From NCBI GenBank assembly GCA_017935945.1, contig JAGBGN010000119.1:1-52309 (forward strand): a DNA stretch of 52,309 bases, given 5' to 3'. The position numbers and the translations under genes were made by a program. Below are positions 9,308-18,191 of the stretch, piece after piece; positions within the stretch are counted from its first letter, which is position 1; the number at the start of each line of letters is the position of its first letter. Origin of the DNA: Candidatus Methanomethylophilaceae archaeon (GTDB lineage Archaea > Thermoplasmatota > Thermoplasmata > Methanomassiliicoccales > Methanomethylophilaceae). The notes under the pieces were generated by a model that did no database searches, was not told where the DNA came from, and saw nothing but the letters and a program-made list of their open reading frames with translations.

Positions 9308-9943
9308 ATGAGCGGTCAGAATCAGAATCCGAATAGCCAATACAGCAAGCCCATCGGATCTGATGGTGTGGATGTACTCCATGATATGAATGATCACCAT
9401 GCACCTCTTTGGGACTGGATAATATCCAATCTGCCCCGTGCGATGGATGGGTCCATTCTCGACATCGGTTGCGGTGGTGGAGGTTTCCTGAAGCGTCTGT
9501 CCGACCGTTATCCGTATGCCCTGTTCTTCGGTATCGACATCTCCGATGATGCACTCGATGTCACTGCGGAAGTCAATTACGATCTTATGGAAGAAGGTAG
9601 TTTGGAGCTGTTGAACGCATCCGTCAGCGACATACCGTTCGAGGAGGGTTCCTTCGACCTGGTGACTGCTGTTGAGACGTACTTCTTCTGGCCGGATCTG
9701 AAATCGGATATCGAGGAGGCATACCGCGTGACATCCGCAGGCGGGATGTTCGTGATCGGTTCCGAGATGCGTGTGACCGTCGATGATACAGAGTACATCG
9801 AATCATCGCTCAGGGATTACGGTGCGAGGTTGGTTCCCGACGAGGTCATCGTAGGACACATGGAATCTGCCGGTTTCGATGTCAAGGTGGAGACCGCCCC
9901 TGACAGCAGGTGGGTAATGTACATCGGAGTGAAGAGGATCTGA
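9308..9943 (+). CDS. Class I SAM-dependent methyltransferase
   Basis: 211 residues. A Rossmann methyltransferase fold with motif I ILDIGCGGGGFLKRL, motif II ACIDIS-type acidic residue in FFGIDISDDALDV, and motif III/IV LVTAVETYFFWPDL. Similar to ubiE-like small-molecule methyltransferases; substrate unknown. A TATA-like box (tttataatc, 9279-9287) lies about 25 nt before ATG 9308, so this start is preferred to the ATGs at 9302. Single gene between the divergent fprA and a pirin gene. Confidence 0.88.
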   Translation: MSGQNQNPNSQYSKPIGSDGVDVLHDMNDHHAPLWDWIISNLPRAMDGSILDIGCGGGGFLKRLSDRYPYALFFGIDISDDALDVTAEVNYDLMEEGSLELLNASVSDIPFEEGSFDLVTAVETYFFWPDLKSDIEEAYRVTSAGGMFVIGSEMRVTVDDTEYIESSLRDYGARLVPDEVIVGHMESAGFDVKVETAPDSRWVMYIGVKRI

Positions 9944-10012
9944 TGTATGTACATCCAATCAGACCGTTGCAACCTCCGACAGTTTTTTCAACTGTGATTG
10001 AGACTTTGGGCC

Positions 10013-11032
10013 ATGGCCCTATTCTCCAGGAAACCCAAAGGACCCTTCATCAGAACCGGATACATCGATATGCATTGGGATGTGGAGGATCCGTTCCTCT
10101 TCGTGTCACATCATGAGGATGACTATCCTGCCGGTAACAGGCAGCAGGCGCCTCCGCTCAAGGAGATATCCGGTAGGGATCTCGGCAGAGATTACCAGAA
10201 GTTCTTCGGTTTCAGGATGTACAATGGGAAGGTAGTGCCCGGATTCCCGATGCATGCTCATTGGGGATATGAGACCATAACGTTGGCCCAGGTCGGTTAT
10301 GTCGACCATTTCGATACGGAAGGTATCCAGGGAAGGTTCGGATTCGGGGATTACCAGTGGGTATGTGCTCCCAGCAAGTACCAGCACAACGAGATGTACC
10401 CGTTGGCCAATCAGGAGGATAGGAATCCCAACGATATCACGCAGATCTTCCTGAATCTGCCGATGTCGATGAAGGGTGGGGAGAACGCAGTCAACACCGT
10501 CTTCAAGGAGGAGGCGGCATTCGTAGAGTCCGAAGGGTCCCGTGTACTCGTGATGTGTGGTAAGTACGGTGGGCACGATGTCCGTTCACCCAGTCCGGTA
10601 TCTTGGTCCCATGGGGATAACCATGTGAGGATCTTACGTGTCGAGATGGCCCCTGGTGCAAGGTTCGTTCTGGATCCGACATCAGCTGAGGCGAAGAGGA
10701 ACCTGTACTACGTATCCGGTGGGGGACTCACCATATGCGACAGGAAGTTCGAGCAGGGTGCCAGGGCGACGATGGTCCCGACCGAGGAGGTCGTGGTCGT
10801 CAACGGGGAATCTGATTCGGTCCTCTGGGTACTGGAGGGCAAGCCCATAGGGGAGAAGGTCGTGGCATTCGGTCCCGTCTTCCTCGACAACCTGGACGAT
10901 GTCCGTGCGGCTTTGGACGAGATCCGCAAGGACCTCTATTCGGAATGGCCCTGGGATGTCATCGATAAGGCTCAACCGCTTGGAACCGGAAGATTCATAG
11001 AATACCCCGATGGGACAGTCAGGAAACCTTGA
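10013..11032 (+). CDS. Pirin family protein
   Basis: 339-residue bicupin. The N-terminal cupin holds the metal-binding motif HAHWGYETITL (pirin H-x-H...E) and, later, the second motif QHNEMYPL (H-x-E). The C-terminal cupin-like half (about 195-330) has GARFVLDP and YYVSGGGLTICD. Pirins are iron proteins; some are quercetinases, others have regulatory roles, so the function here is open. ATG 10013 (MALFSRKPKGP) is chosen over an upstream TTG at 9998 because a T-rich promoter-like stretch ends about 25 nt before it. Confidence 0.85.
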   Translation: MALFSRKPKGPFIRTGYIDMHWDVEDPFLFVSHHEDDYPAGNRQQAPPLKEISGRDLGRDYQKFFGFRMYNGKVVPGFPMHAHWGYETITLAQVGYVDHFDTEGIQGRFGFGDYQWVCAPSKYQHNEMYPLANQEDRNPNDITQIFLNLPMSMKGGENAVNTVFKEEAAFVESEGSRVLVMCGKYGGHDVRSPSPVSWSHGDNHVRILRVEMAPGARFVLDPTSAEAKRNLYYVSGGGLTICDRKFEQGARATMVPTEEVVVVNGESDSVLWVLEGKPIGEKVVAFGPVFLDNLDDVRAALDEIRKDLYSEWPWDVIDKAQPLGTGRFIEYPDGTVRKP

Positions 11033-11062
11033 CCCCACCGGGGTTTGAAATGTTTTAGGACT

Positions 11063-11692
11063 TCAATCCTTGAAGTACAGCATCGAGTTGCAGATCGTGG
11101 CTGCGATGTTGGATCCTCCCTTGCGTCCCTTGGGGACGATGAAGGGTACATCACATTCCATGATCAGCTCCTTGGACTCAACAACGTTCACGAATCCGAC
11201 GGGAGCACCGATGACGAGTGCGGGTTTGACCTCACCGTTCTTGATCAGCTCTGCAAGTCTGACGAGTGCAGTGGGTGCATTTCCGATTGCGAATATCACC
11301 GGATGATCCTTTGCAATCTCAGCTCCCTTCTCCATGCATATGGTGGCCCTCGTGCATCCGCGTTCCTTCGCAGCCTGTACGACGTCATCATCACTGATGA
11401 AGCAGTGGACCTCTCCTCCATAGGACAGGAGTTTCTTCTTGTTGATCCCGGAAGCTGCCATCTTGGTGTCGGTGACTATGTGTGCACCGTTTCTCAGGGC
11501 CTCCACACCGATTCTTGCAGCATCTTCGGAGAAGACCAGGTTGTCCGCATAATCGAAGTCGGCGGAGGTGTGGATGCACCTCTTCACGACTGAGAACTGC
11601 GGTTCCGGCCAGGTCCTTCCATTGAGCTCGGAGGTTATGATCTCCATGCTCCTCTTTTCAATCTCTTCTGGTTTCACTATCTCGAACACCAT
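11063..11692 (-). CDS. cbiC: Precorrin-8X / cobalt-precorrin-8 methylmutase CbiC
   Basis: 209 residues. Moves the C11 methyl group to C12 to give cobyrinic acid (Co-form in the anaerobic route). The catalytic histidine is seen in KRCIHTSADFDYADNL (about residue 41). Other conserved blocks are ALRNGAHIVTDTKMAASGI, FAIGNAPTALVRLAELI, GAPVGFVNVVESKE and GRKGGSNIAATICN. Length is normal. Last gene of the leftward arm, 10 nt after cbiH. Confidence 0.96.
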   Translation of the reverse strand: MVFEIVKPEEIEKRSMEIITSELNGRTWPEPQFSVVKRCIHTSADFDYADNLVFSEDAARIGVEALRNGAHIVTDTKMAASGINKKKLLSYGGEVHCFISDDDVVQAAKERGCTRATICMEKGAEIAKDHPVIFAIGNAPTALVRLAELIKNGEVKPALVIGAPVGFVNVVESKELIMECDVPFIVPKGRKGGSNIAATICNSMLYFKD

Positions 11693-11702
11693 TCACATCA
11701 CC

Positions 11703-12437
11703 TCAGATTCTGTATCCCCTCGGGGTGATGATACGTCCATTCGACACATAGGTCTGAGAATTACCTATGATCACGATGCTGAACATATCCACGTCCGCTT
11801 TGTCCAGTTCACCTAATGTGGTGATCTGTTTGCTTTCATCATCCCTGCCGGCGTTGCGGACTACACCGACCGGTGTCTCAGGGTTCCTGTACTTCAGGAG
11901 GATCTTCTGAGCGTCATTGAGGTACTCTGTCCTGGTCTTGCTCTTCGGGTTGTAGAGACATACGATCATGTCTCCGATACCTGCGCAGTCGACACGCTTC
12001 ATGATCAGGTCCAGAGGCGTCATCAGGTCAGAAAGGCTGATGATCGCAAGGTCATGCATGAGGGGAGCACCCAGAACGGATGCGGCAGTGGATGCCGCGG
12101 TCATTCCTGGAACGGTGTCGATCTCTATGTCGGCACCCATCTCCTCTGCGAGCTGGTAGATGATTCCGGCCATTCCGTAGATTCCGGAATCTCCGGATGA
12201 TATCATGGCGACGTCGAGTCCTGACATGGCATCCTCGATCGCCATCCTGCAGCGTTCCACTTCCTTCATCATCCCGGTGGCTTTGTACGTCTTGTCCGGG
12301 AAGATGGGTTTCATCATGTTGACATAGGCCGTGTACCCGGTGACGACATCCGCGTTCTGGATCACCTCGGCTGCTTTGAACGTCATGTGTTCCTTGCCAC
12401 CGGGTCCGAATCCGACGACATGGAGTTTTCCGGTCAT
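11703..12437 (-). CDS. cbiH: Cobalt-precorrin-3 C17-methyltransferase CbiH
   Basis: 244 residues of the tetrapyrrole methylase (CobA/CbiF) fold. Ring-contracting C17 methylation of the corrin precursor using SAM. Visible motifs are GFGPGGKEHMTFKAAEVI at the N-terminus, the SAM-binding SSGDSGIYGMAG and VPGMTAASTAAS, and LYNPKSKTRTEYL. This matches CbiH/CobJ rather than the other methylases. Start overlaps the cbiF stop by 4 nt (ATGA), so the two are translationally coupled. Confidence 0.94.
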   Translation of the reverse strand: MTGKLHVVGFGPGGKEHMTFKAAEVIQNADVVTGYTAYVNMMKPIFPDKTYKATGMMKEVERCRMAIEDAMSGLDVAMISSGDSGIYGMAGIIYQLAEEMGADIEIDTVPGMTAASTAASVLGAPLMHDLAIISLSDLMTPLDLIMKRVDCAGIGDMIVCLYNPKSKTRTEYLNDAQKILLKYRNPETPVGVVRNAGRDDESKQITTLGELDKADVDMFSIVIIGNSQTYVSNGRIITPRGYRI

Positions 12438-13198
12438 TCTTCACGCTCCTTTCCCTGGCGGAACTCGGTTGTGAAGTACTTGTCATAGAGTTTGGAGAGT
12501 TCGTACTCATCACCGAGGAAATCACCGACGACTGTGAGTGCTGTCTTCCTGATTCCGGCTTCCTTGACCTTGGCAGCGATGTCGGAAAGCGTTCCTATGA
12601 CGATCTTCTGGTCGGGCCATGTGGCTTTGTAAACCACTGCGACGGGTGTGGTGGGTTCGTATCCTCCCTCCATGAGCTGCTGGGTCATCTCGTCCATGAA
12701 TCCGATGGAGAGGAAGATGACCATGCTGGCATGGTGTTTGGCAAGGTCTACGAGCTTCTCTCCCTCAGGCATGGGGGTCCTACCCTCCATCCTTGTGAGG
12801 ATGACCGTCTGGCTCTTTCCGGGCATCGTGTACTCCTTGTTGAGGACGGCTGCGGTACCGAGGAAAGAGCTGACTCCAGGGATGACCTCGTAGGTTATGC
12901 CCAGTTTGTCGAGTCTGTCCATCTGCTCCCTGTGTGCACCGTAGATGGCAGGGTCGCCTGTGTGGACACGGACGCATTTCTTGCCTTCCTTCTCCGCCTT
13001 CTCCATGATGTCTATGACCTCATCCAGGTCCATCATGGCACTGTTGTAGATGACCGCACCTTCCTTGTGTCCGGACAGTACGTCGGGGTTGACCAGTGAT
13101 CCCGCGTAGATGATCACGTCAGCATCATCGATCAATCTTTTACCTTTGAGTGTGAGGAGTTCGGGGTCTCCGGGACCTGCACCTATAAACGATATCAT
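12434..13198 (-). CDS. cbiF: Cobalt-precorrin-4 C11-methyltransferase CbiF
   Basis: 254 residues, SAM-dependent tetrapyrrole methylase acting at C11. Diagnostic motifs are FIGAGPGDPELLTLKGKRLI, DVIIYAGSLVNPDVL (CbiF/CobM-specific), VRVHTGDPAIYGAHREQMD and VIPGVSSFLGTAAVLN. The C-terminal tail after DFLGDEYE is normal. Second gene of the leftward arm, 7 nt after cbiL and overlapping cbiH by 4 nt. Confidence 0.95.
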   Translation of the reverse strand: MISFIGAGPGDPELLTLKGKRLIDDADVIIYAGSLVNPDVLSGHKEGAVIYNSAMMDLDEVIDIMEKAEKEGKKCVRVHTGDPAIYGAHREQMDRLDKLGITYEVIPGVSSFLGTAAVLNKEYTMPGKSQTVILTRMEGRTPMPEGEKLVDLAKHHASMVIFLSIGFMDEMTQQLMEGGYEPTTPVAVVYKATWPDQKIVIGTLSDIAAKVKEAGIRKTALTVVGDFLGDEYELSKLYDKYFTTEFRQGKEREE

Positions 13199-13205
13199 CT
13201 TGGAA

Positions 13206-13904
13206 TCACCTCTTCTTTATGAGCACTGTTGTGAAGTATCCGTATTCGCGAGTCAGGTCCATGGGTCCGACATATTCTCCCGGCATACCCACATTGCTGA
13301 TGACAGTGGCCTTGGAACGGTCTATGCCCCTCTCATCCATCATCTTCGCGATCATCGGTATGGATTTGAAGGCCTTCATCACCACGATGTTGTCGAAGTT
13401 GTCCAGGGAGTTACCGAGCAACTGGGAATTCTCCTTCGCCACAGGCACGATGGCAAGCCCCTCGTTACCTATCATCAGAGGCAGTCCTGCAACGGATGCC
13501 CCGTGACAGAAGGATGGGATCCCAGGGACGATGTCCGTCTCGTATCCCCTTTCGCGTATCTCCTGGTCGATGTACATGTAGGTGCTGTAGACACCGACAT
13601 CCCCTAGTGTGACCATGGCGATATCGTTCCCTTGGTCCAATAGGGCGCACATCCTGTCGATAGCTTTCGACCTGCAGTTCATACGTACAGAATCATCGGG
13701 ATCCATGCTGAAGACGAATTCCTCGATGCGCTTCCCTTCCATGTCCACGATGGGACGGACGATATCGAAGGCCACGCTCCCCTCTCCGGGAACCTTGACC
13801 GGATAGGCGATGATGTCGCAACGGTCCAAGATCCTCCTGGCTTTCAGGGTCACGAGTCCTGAGTCTCCAGGACCGACTCCGATTCCATACAGTTTTCCTG
13901 CCAT
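13206..13904 (-). CDS. cbiL: Cobalt-factor II C20-methyltransferase CbiL
   Basis: 232 residues, tetrapyrrole methylase fold, first methylase of the corrin-specific route (C20). Motifs: LYGIGVGPGDSGLVTLKA at the N-terminus, VTLGDVGVYSTYMYI, VPGIPSFCHGASVAGLPL. ATG 13904 is preferred to the upstream GTG at 13913 because it gives the usual MxGKLYGIGVGPG start. It heads the leftward operon; its TATA-like element lies inside the dyad at 13943-13975. Confidence 0.94.
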   Translation of the reverse strand: MAGKLYGIGVGPGDSGLVTLKARRILDRCDIIAYPVKVPGEGSVAFDIVRPIVDMEGKRIEEFVFSMDPDDSVRMNCRSKAIDRMCALLDQGNDIAMVTLGDVGVYSTYMYIDQEIRERGYETDIVPGIPSFCHGASVAGLPLMIGNEGLAIVPVAKENSQLLGNSLDNFDNIVVMKAFKSIPMIAKMMDERGIDRSKATVISNVGMPGEYVGPMDLTREYGYFTTVLIKKR

Positions 13905-13942
13905 TAAGTTCACAACCTGCTGTTTTCACAGAGTGGTTTTGG

Positions 13943-13975
13943 AATCAGATACCAACTATTTTAAGTTGGCTGATT
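13943..13975. promoter_or_regulatory. Extended dyad in the divergent cbiL-cbiD promoter
   Basis: Left arm AATCAG (13943-13948) plus CCAACT (13952-13957); right arm AGTTGG (13964-13969) plus CTGATT (13970-13975). The arms match perfectly except for a 3-nt ATA insert on the left. The AT-rich centre also reads as a TATA box for cbiL on the minus strand. The cbiD TATA-like box (AAATATAC, about 14000-14007) lies just beyond. A repressor here could shut both arms, making this a candidate cobalamin-responsive operator; the protein is unknown. Confidence 0.5.
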
Positions 13976-14024
13976 CATCCAGCACACATTATCCAATGTA
14001 AATATACTGGAGAGTGAATTCAAG

Positions 14025-15179
14025 ATGGCAGATAGTGCCGATGGATTGTACGTGTTTGTCAACAACAAGAAGCTGAGGTGTGGTCATACCACAGGGACAT
14101 GCGCTGCAGCTGCAAGCAAAGCTGCCGCTGAGATGCTTCTGACAGGGAAAGAGGTGGGGTCTGTCAGGATAACCACCCCGAAGGGGATTACCTTGGATCT
14201 GCCTGTAGAGGACATCGAGATGGGTGATGGTTGGACCAGCTGTGCCGTCAGGAAGGATGGCGGGGATGACATCGATGTGACCCATGGATCGATGGTCTAT
14301 TCCAAGGTGAGCAGCAACGATTCGGGTTCCATCATCATCGATGGCGGGGTCGGTGTCGGAAGGGTCACCCGCAAAGGTCTGGATCAACCGCCGGGTAACG
14401 CGGCCATAAACAAGGTCCCCCGCAGCATGATCATGGAAGCCGTCGAGGACGTCAGGTCAAGTACAGGTTACACAGGGGGCCTCAACGTCGTCATATCGAT
14501 CCCCGATGGTGTGGAGTTGGCCTCAAAGACCTTCAACCCCCGTTTGGGAATCGAGGGTGGGATCTCCGTTCTGGGGACCAGTGGGATAGTCGAGCCCATG
14601 AGCGAGACCGCACTGGTCAACACGATACGTACCGAGATGAACATGCGTGTCGCCAACGGTCACAATGTCCTCCTGGTCGTTCCTGGGAACTACGGTAAGG
14701 ATTTCACAGATGGCATCCCCGGAGTGGATCCGGAATCCGCAGTCAAGTGCAGCAACTTCGTCGGGGAGATGTTGGATTACGCATGCGAGTTGAAGAAGGA
14801 CATAATCCTTGTTGGAAACCTGGGCAAGCTGGTGAAGCTGGCCGGTGGAATCATGAACACCCATTCACGCAATGCGGATTGCAGGATGGAGATCCTGGCA
14901 TCCAATGCAGCCATGGTGGGGGCGAGCATGGATGCGGTGAAGCGCGTCATGGATTGCATCTCCACCGATGATGCCCTGGATGTCATCGCAGAGGAGGGGT
15001 TGATCGCCCCGTTGTCCGATAGGCTGATCGAGAGGATCGAGTTCTACATGAACCACCGCACCAGAGGTGCGATCAGGGTGGGCGCCGTCCTCTTCTCATC
15101 GGTCTATGGTGTCCTTGGCAGGACCAGTCTGGCGGACGATCTTCTGGATGAGGTCAGGGGGTGTGATGTTGAGGATTGA
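14025..15179 (+). CDS. cbiD: Cobalt-precorrin-5B C1-methyltransferase CbiD
   Basis: 384 residues. Methylates C1 in the anaerobic pathway; structurally unrelated to the other methylases. Diagnostic N-terminus: KLRCGHTTGTCAAAASKAAA. Further conserved blocks are ITTPKGITLDLPVED, DGGVGVGRVTRKGLDQPPGN, INKVPRSMI, GGISVLGTSGIVEPMSE, LVVPGNYGKDF and GNLGKLVKLAGGIMNTHSR. It opens the rightward arm, with a TATA-like box about 25 nt upstream. Its end overlaps cbiG by 14 nt. Confidence 0.96.
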   Translation: MADSADGLYVFVNNKKLRCGHTTGTCAAAASKAAAEMLLTGKEVGSVRITTPKGITLDLPVEDIEMGDGWTSCAVRKDGGDDIDVTHGSMVYSKVSSNDSGSIIIDGGVGVGRVTRKGLDQPPGNAAINKVPRSMIMEAVEDVRSSTGYTGGLNVVISIPDGVELASKTFNPRLGIEGGISVLGTSGIVEPMSETALVNTIRTEMNMRVANGHNVLLVVPGNYGKDFTDGIPGVDPESAVKCSNFVGEMLDYACELKKDIILVGNLGKLVKLAGGIMNTHSRNADCRMEILASNAAMVGASMDAVKRVMDCISTDDALDVIAEEGLIAPLSDRLIERIEFYMNHRTRGAIRVGAVLFSSVYGVLGRTSLADDLLDEVRGCDVED

Positions 15180-16200
15180 TGTCTTCGCGTTCTCCACCAA
15201 CGGGTGCAGGACAGCATTGAGGTTGAAGGATGCACTCGAGGGCGATGATGTCAGATTGTACTGTAAGACGACCTCAGACACATTGGGCATTTCCAAGGTG
15301 GAGGGTAGGACCATAGAGAAGGTCGGTGAATCGTTCAAAGAATGCGATGCGATAGTTTTCGTCGGTGCAATAGGTATTGCTGTCAGGTACATCGCACCCT
15401 ACATCAAGAGCAAGGATGTGGATCCCGCTGTGGTATGCCTCGATGAGCATGCGTATTACACGGTCGGTCTACTTTCCGGACACATCGGAGGGGGAAACAA
15501 CCTCACTGCTCGTATCGCCTCACTGCTCGGATCGGAACCTGTCATCACAACTGCCACAGATATCAACGGCAAGTTCTCGGTGGACAGTTTCGCCGTGGCA
15601 AACGGGTTGAGGATAATGGGGTTGAAGATCGCCAAGGATGTTTCTGCAAGGGTTCTCGATGGACGCTTCGTGGGATTCTGCAGCGATTACATCGTTGAAG
15701 GTGATTTCCCGGTAGGTCTGATTCCTTCTGCTTCGGGTGAGTTCGGAGTCAGCATATCGGCAGATGTTTCGAAAAAACCATTCGGTACGACCATGCGTCT
15801 TGTCCCGATGGACATCGATGTGGGTGTGGGATGCAGGCGTGATACGGATCCGGGAGTCTTGGAGGAGTTCGTCTTCCGTAAACTGGAGGAGCAGGGGATA
15901 GCACCCGAACGTGTCGGCAGTGTGGTGAGCATCGACCTGAAGAAGGATGAGGAAGCGGTCCTGTCACTGGCAAGGAGATTGAAGGCTCCTGTCAGATTCC
16001 ATACAGCCTCTGAGCTCATGTCCGTACCAGGTGAGTTCTCATCGTCTGCATTCGTGAAAGGCGTGACAAGCGTCGATTGTGTATGCGAGCGTTCTGCCGT
16101 CATTGCCGGTGGTGGTGAGTTGATCATGCGCAAGGTCTCCGAGAACGGGATGACATTGGCCCTTGCCAAGAGGGAAGTAAAACTGAGGTTTCTGAGATGA
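15166..16200 (+). CDS. cbiG: Cobalt-precorrin-5A hydrolase CbiG
   Basis: 344 residues. Opens the delta-lactone ring and releases acetaldehyde. The N-terminal domain has FVGAIGIAVRYIAPYIKSK and VVCLDEHAYYTVGLLSGHIGGGN, the CbiG hallmark; the middle domain follows (FCSDYIVEGDFP), and the C-terminal domain starts at LVPMDIDVGVGCRRDT. The true start is ATG 15166 (MLRIDVFAFSTNGC); the longer open frame upstream lies inside cbiD. The stop overlaps the next start by 4 nt. Confidence 0.95.
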   Translation: MLRIDVFAFSTNGCRTALRLKDALEGDDVRLYCKTTSDTLGISKVEGRTIEKVGESFKECDAIVFVGAIGIAVRYIAPYIKSKDVDPAVVCLDEHAYYTVGLLSGHIGGGNNLTARIASLLGSEPVITTATDINGKFSVDSFAVANGLRIMGLKIAKDVSARVLDGRFVGFCSDYIVEGDFPVGLIPSASGEFGVSISADVSKKPFGTTMRLVPMDIDVGVGCRRDTDPGVLEEFVFRKLEEQGIAPERVGSVVSIDLKKDEEAVLSLARRLKAPVRFHTASELMSVPGEFSSSAFVKGVTSVDCVCERSAVIAGGGELIMRKVSENGMTLALAKREVKLRFLR

Positions 16201-18191
16201 AGGATGTTTTCATTTTTTCCGGTACGACGGAGGGACGCTCCCTGGCCAGATACCTGGCTTCCAGGGGGGTCCCCGTCCATGTGAGTGTGGCCACCGAGTA
16301 CGGTGCGGATGTGATGGAATCCGATGGCGACATCGATGTGAGGGTTGGTTCCTGCGGGGGAACGGAAGGTATAGCGAACCTGATCTCCGAGAAAGGGTAC
16401 GGCATCGTGGTGGATGCCACGCACCCTTATGCGACCCGTATCTCCAAGCACATCCGCGAGGCGTGCGGATGCACCGGTGCCAGGTACGTAAGGGTCAGGA
16501 GGGATGATTCCTCCATGGCATGCGATGACGACCTCATCGAGGTGGGGAGCCTTGAGGAGGCCATGGATTACCTGTCGAACAAGGATGGAAGGGTTTTCGC
16601 CACCACCGGTTCCAACGACATTAACCTGTATACGAGACTCGACGGGTACAGGGAGAGGGTGGTTGCCAGGGTGCTGTCCACAGTGTCATCCGTGGAGCGG
16701 TGTGCGGCATTCGGATTCAGTGGACCGAACCTCATATGCGGTCAGGGTCCTTTCTCCGAGGAGTCCACCTATGCTGCGTTGAAGGATTGCGGTGCCAAGT
16801 ACATGGTGACCAAGGATTCCGGGGACATCGGTGGATTCAATGACAAAGTAAGGGCAGCACGCAGGGCAGGGGTCACCACGATCGTGGTGAAGAAACCGGA
16901 GGATCCGGGGATACAGTACTCCGAGGCTGTGAGTCTGTTGGAGGAACTCCTGGGATTGGAGCATGTCGAACCGACGGCTGTCCCCATCGAGCGTCGTATC
17001 GTCACGCTCATCGGAATCGGTGTCGGTAGGGACTGCATGACAGTACGTGCATCGGATGCTGTTGCAAGGGCGGACGTTCTCATCGGTGCCCGCAGGATGT
17101 TGGAATCCGTCGAAGTACGTGGCAGACCGACACTGGAGGAGTACAGGTCTTCCGAGGTCGTGTCGTTCCTGGATTCCAATCCGGAATACGGGTCGGCTGT
17201 CATCCTGATGTCAGGGGATGTCGGATTCTACAGCGGCGCGAAGAAGCTGCTCCAGGCACTGGACCGTTCACGTTACGATGTCCGTGTAGAGTGCGGGATA
17301 TCATCATTGGTATACCTCGCCTCCAAGATGGAGACATCCTGGCAGGATGCACATCTGGTGAGTGCCCATGGAAGGGAGGCTAACCTCGTTGGTCTCAGCA
17401 GGATGCACCGTAAGCTGTTCACTCTTCTCTCCGGGGAGGAATCTGTGTACAGCATGTGCAGGGAATTCATCGAGTATGGGATGGATGTCCGTGTGACTGT
17501 CGGGCAGGATCTCGGATATCCCACCGAGAAACTCGTGTCGGGAACCCCGGGGGAGATCCTCGAGGAGAGGTTCGGGGATCTGTGTGTGGCAATAATCGAG
17601 AATCCCGATGCGGACCGCAGGAATCCTATTAGCATTCCCGATGAGGAATTCGTCCGCGGAGATGCCCCGATGACCAAGAGCGAGGTCAGGGCATTGTCCG
17701 TGGCGAAGCTGAAGCTCGATGATGATTCGGTCGTCTACGATGTGGGAGCAGGTACCGGTTCAGTATCCGTGGAGATAGCATTATGTGCTGTCAACGGCAA
17801 GGTGTATGCCATCGAGAGGGAGGATGTGGCGGCGGACCTCATTGAGGTTAACAAACTCAAGTTCAAGGTTCCCAACCTGGAGGTTGTCAGGGGATTGGCC
17901 CCGGAGGCTATGGCCGATCTCCCGAAACCGACACATGCCTTCATCGGAGGTTCCGCAGGTAACCTGAAAGATATCATCCGTTGCCTGTTGGACAAGAATC
18001 CCGATGTGAGGATAGTCATTAACTCCGTGACACTCGAGACGCTGGCGGAGACGACCGAGGCCATATCGGAATTGGGACTCATCGAGGAGGAGATTGTGAA
18101 CCTCAACGTATCGAAGGCGAGGAAGCTCGGGAAGTACCACCTGATGACCGCTCAGAACCCCATCTACATCGCGGTGGTGAGGGGAAGATGA
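16197..18191 (+). CDS. cbiJET: CbiJ-CbiE-CbiT triple fusion (precorrin-6 reductase and C5/C15 methyltransferase-decarboxylase)
   Basis: 664 residues combining three enzymes. CbiJ (about 1-255): precorrin-6A reductase, FSGTTEGRSLARYLASRG and VVDATHPYATRISKHI. CbiE (about 265-470): tetrapyrrole methylase, VTLIGIGVGRDCMTV, LMSGDVGFYSGAKKLLQAL, ECGISSLVYLASKM. CbiT (about 485-664): Rossmann methyltransferase/decarboxylase, RGDAPMTKSEVRALSVAKL and VVYDVGAGTGSVSVEIAL. CbiE-CbiT fusion is common (as CobL); joining CbiJ in front is less common and puts the C5/C15 methylation, C12 decarboxylation and ring reduction on one polypeptide. Overlaps both neighbours by 4 nt. Confidence 0.94.
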   Translation: MKDVFIFSGTTEGRSLARYLASRGVPVHVSVATEYGADVMESDGDIDVRVGSCGGTEGIANLISEKGYGIVVDATHPYATRISKHIREACGCTGARYVRVRRDDSSMACDDDLIEVGSLEEAMDYLSNKDGRVFATTGSNDINLYTRLDGYRERVVARVLSTVSSVERCAAFGFSGPNLICGQGPFSEESTYAALKDCGAKYMVTKDSGDIGGFNDKVRAARRAGVTTIVVKKPEDPGIQYSEAVSLLEELLGLEHVEPTAVPIERRIVTLIGIGVGRDCMTVRASDAVARADVLIGARRMLESVEVRGRPTLEEYRSSEVVSFLDSNPEYGSAVILMSGDVGFYSGAKKLLQALDRSRYDVRVECGISSLVYLASKMETSWQDAHLVSAHGREANLVGLSRMHRKLFTLLSGEESVYSMCREFIEYGMDVRVTVGQDLGYPTEKLVSGTPGEILEERFGDLCVAIIENPDADRRNPISIPDEEFVRGDAPMTKSEVRALSVAKLKLDDDSVVYDVGAGTGSVSVEIALCAVNGKVYAIEREDVAADLIEVNKLKFKVPNLEVVRGLAPEAMADLPKPTHAFIGGSAGNLKDIIRCLLDKNPDVRIVINSVTLETLAETTEAISELGLIEEEIVNLNVSKARKLGKYHLMTAQNPIYIAVVRGR

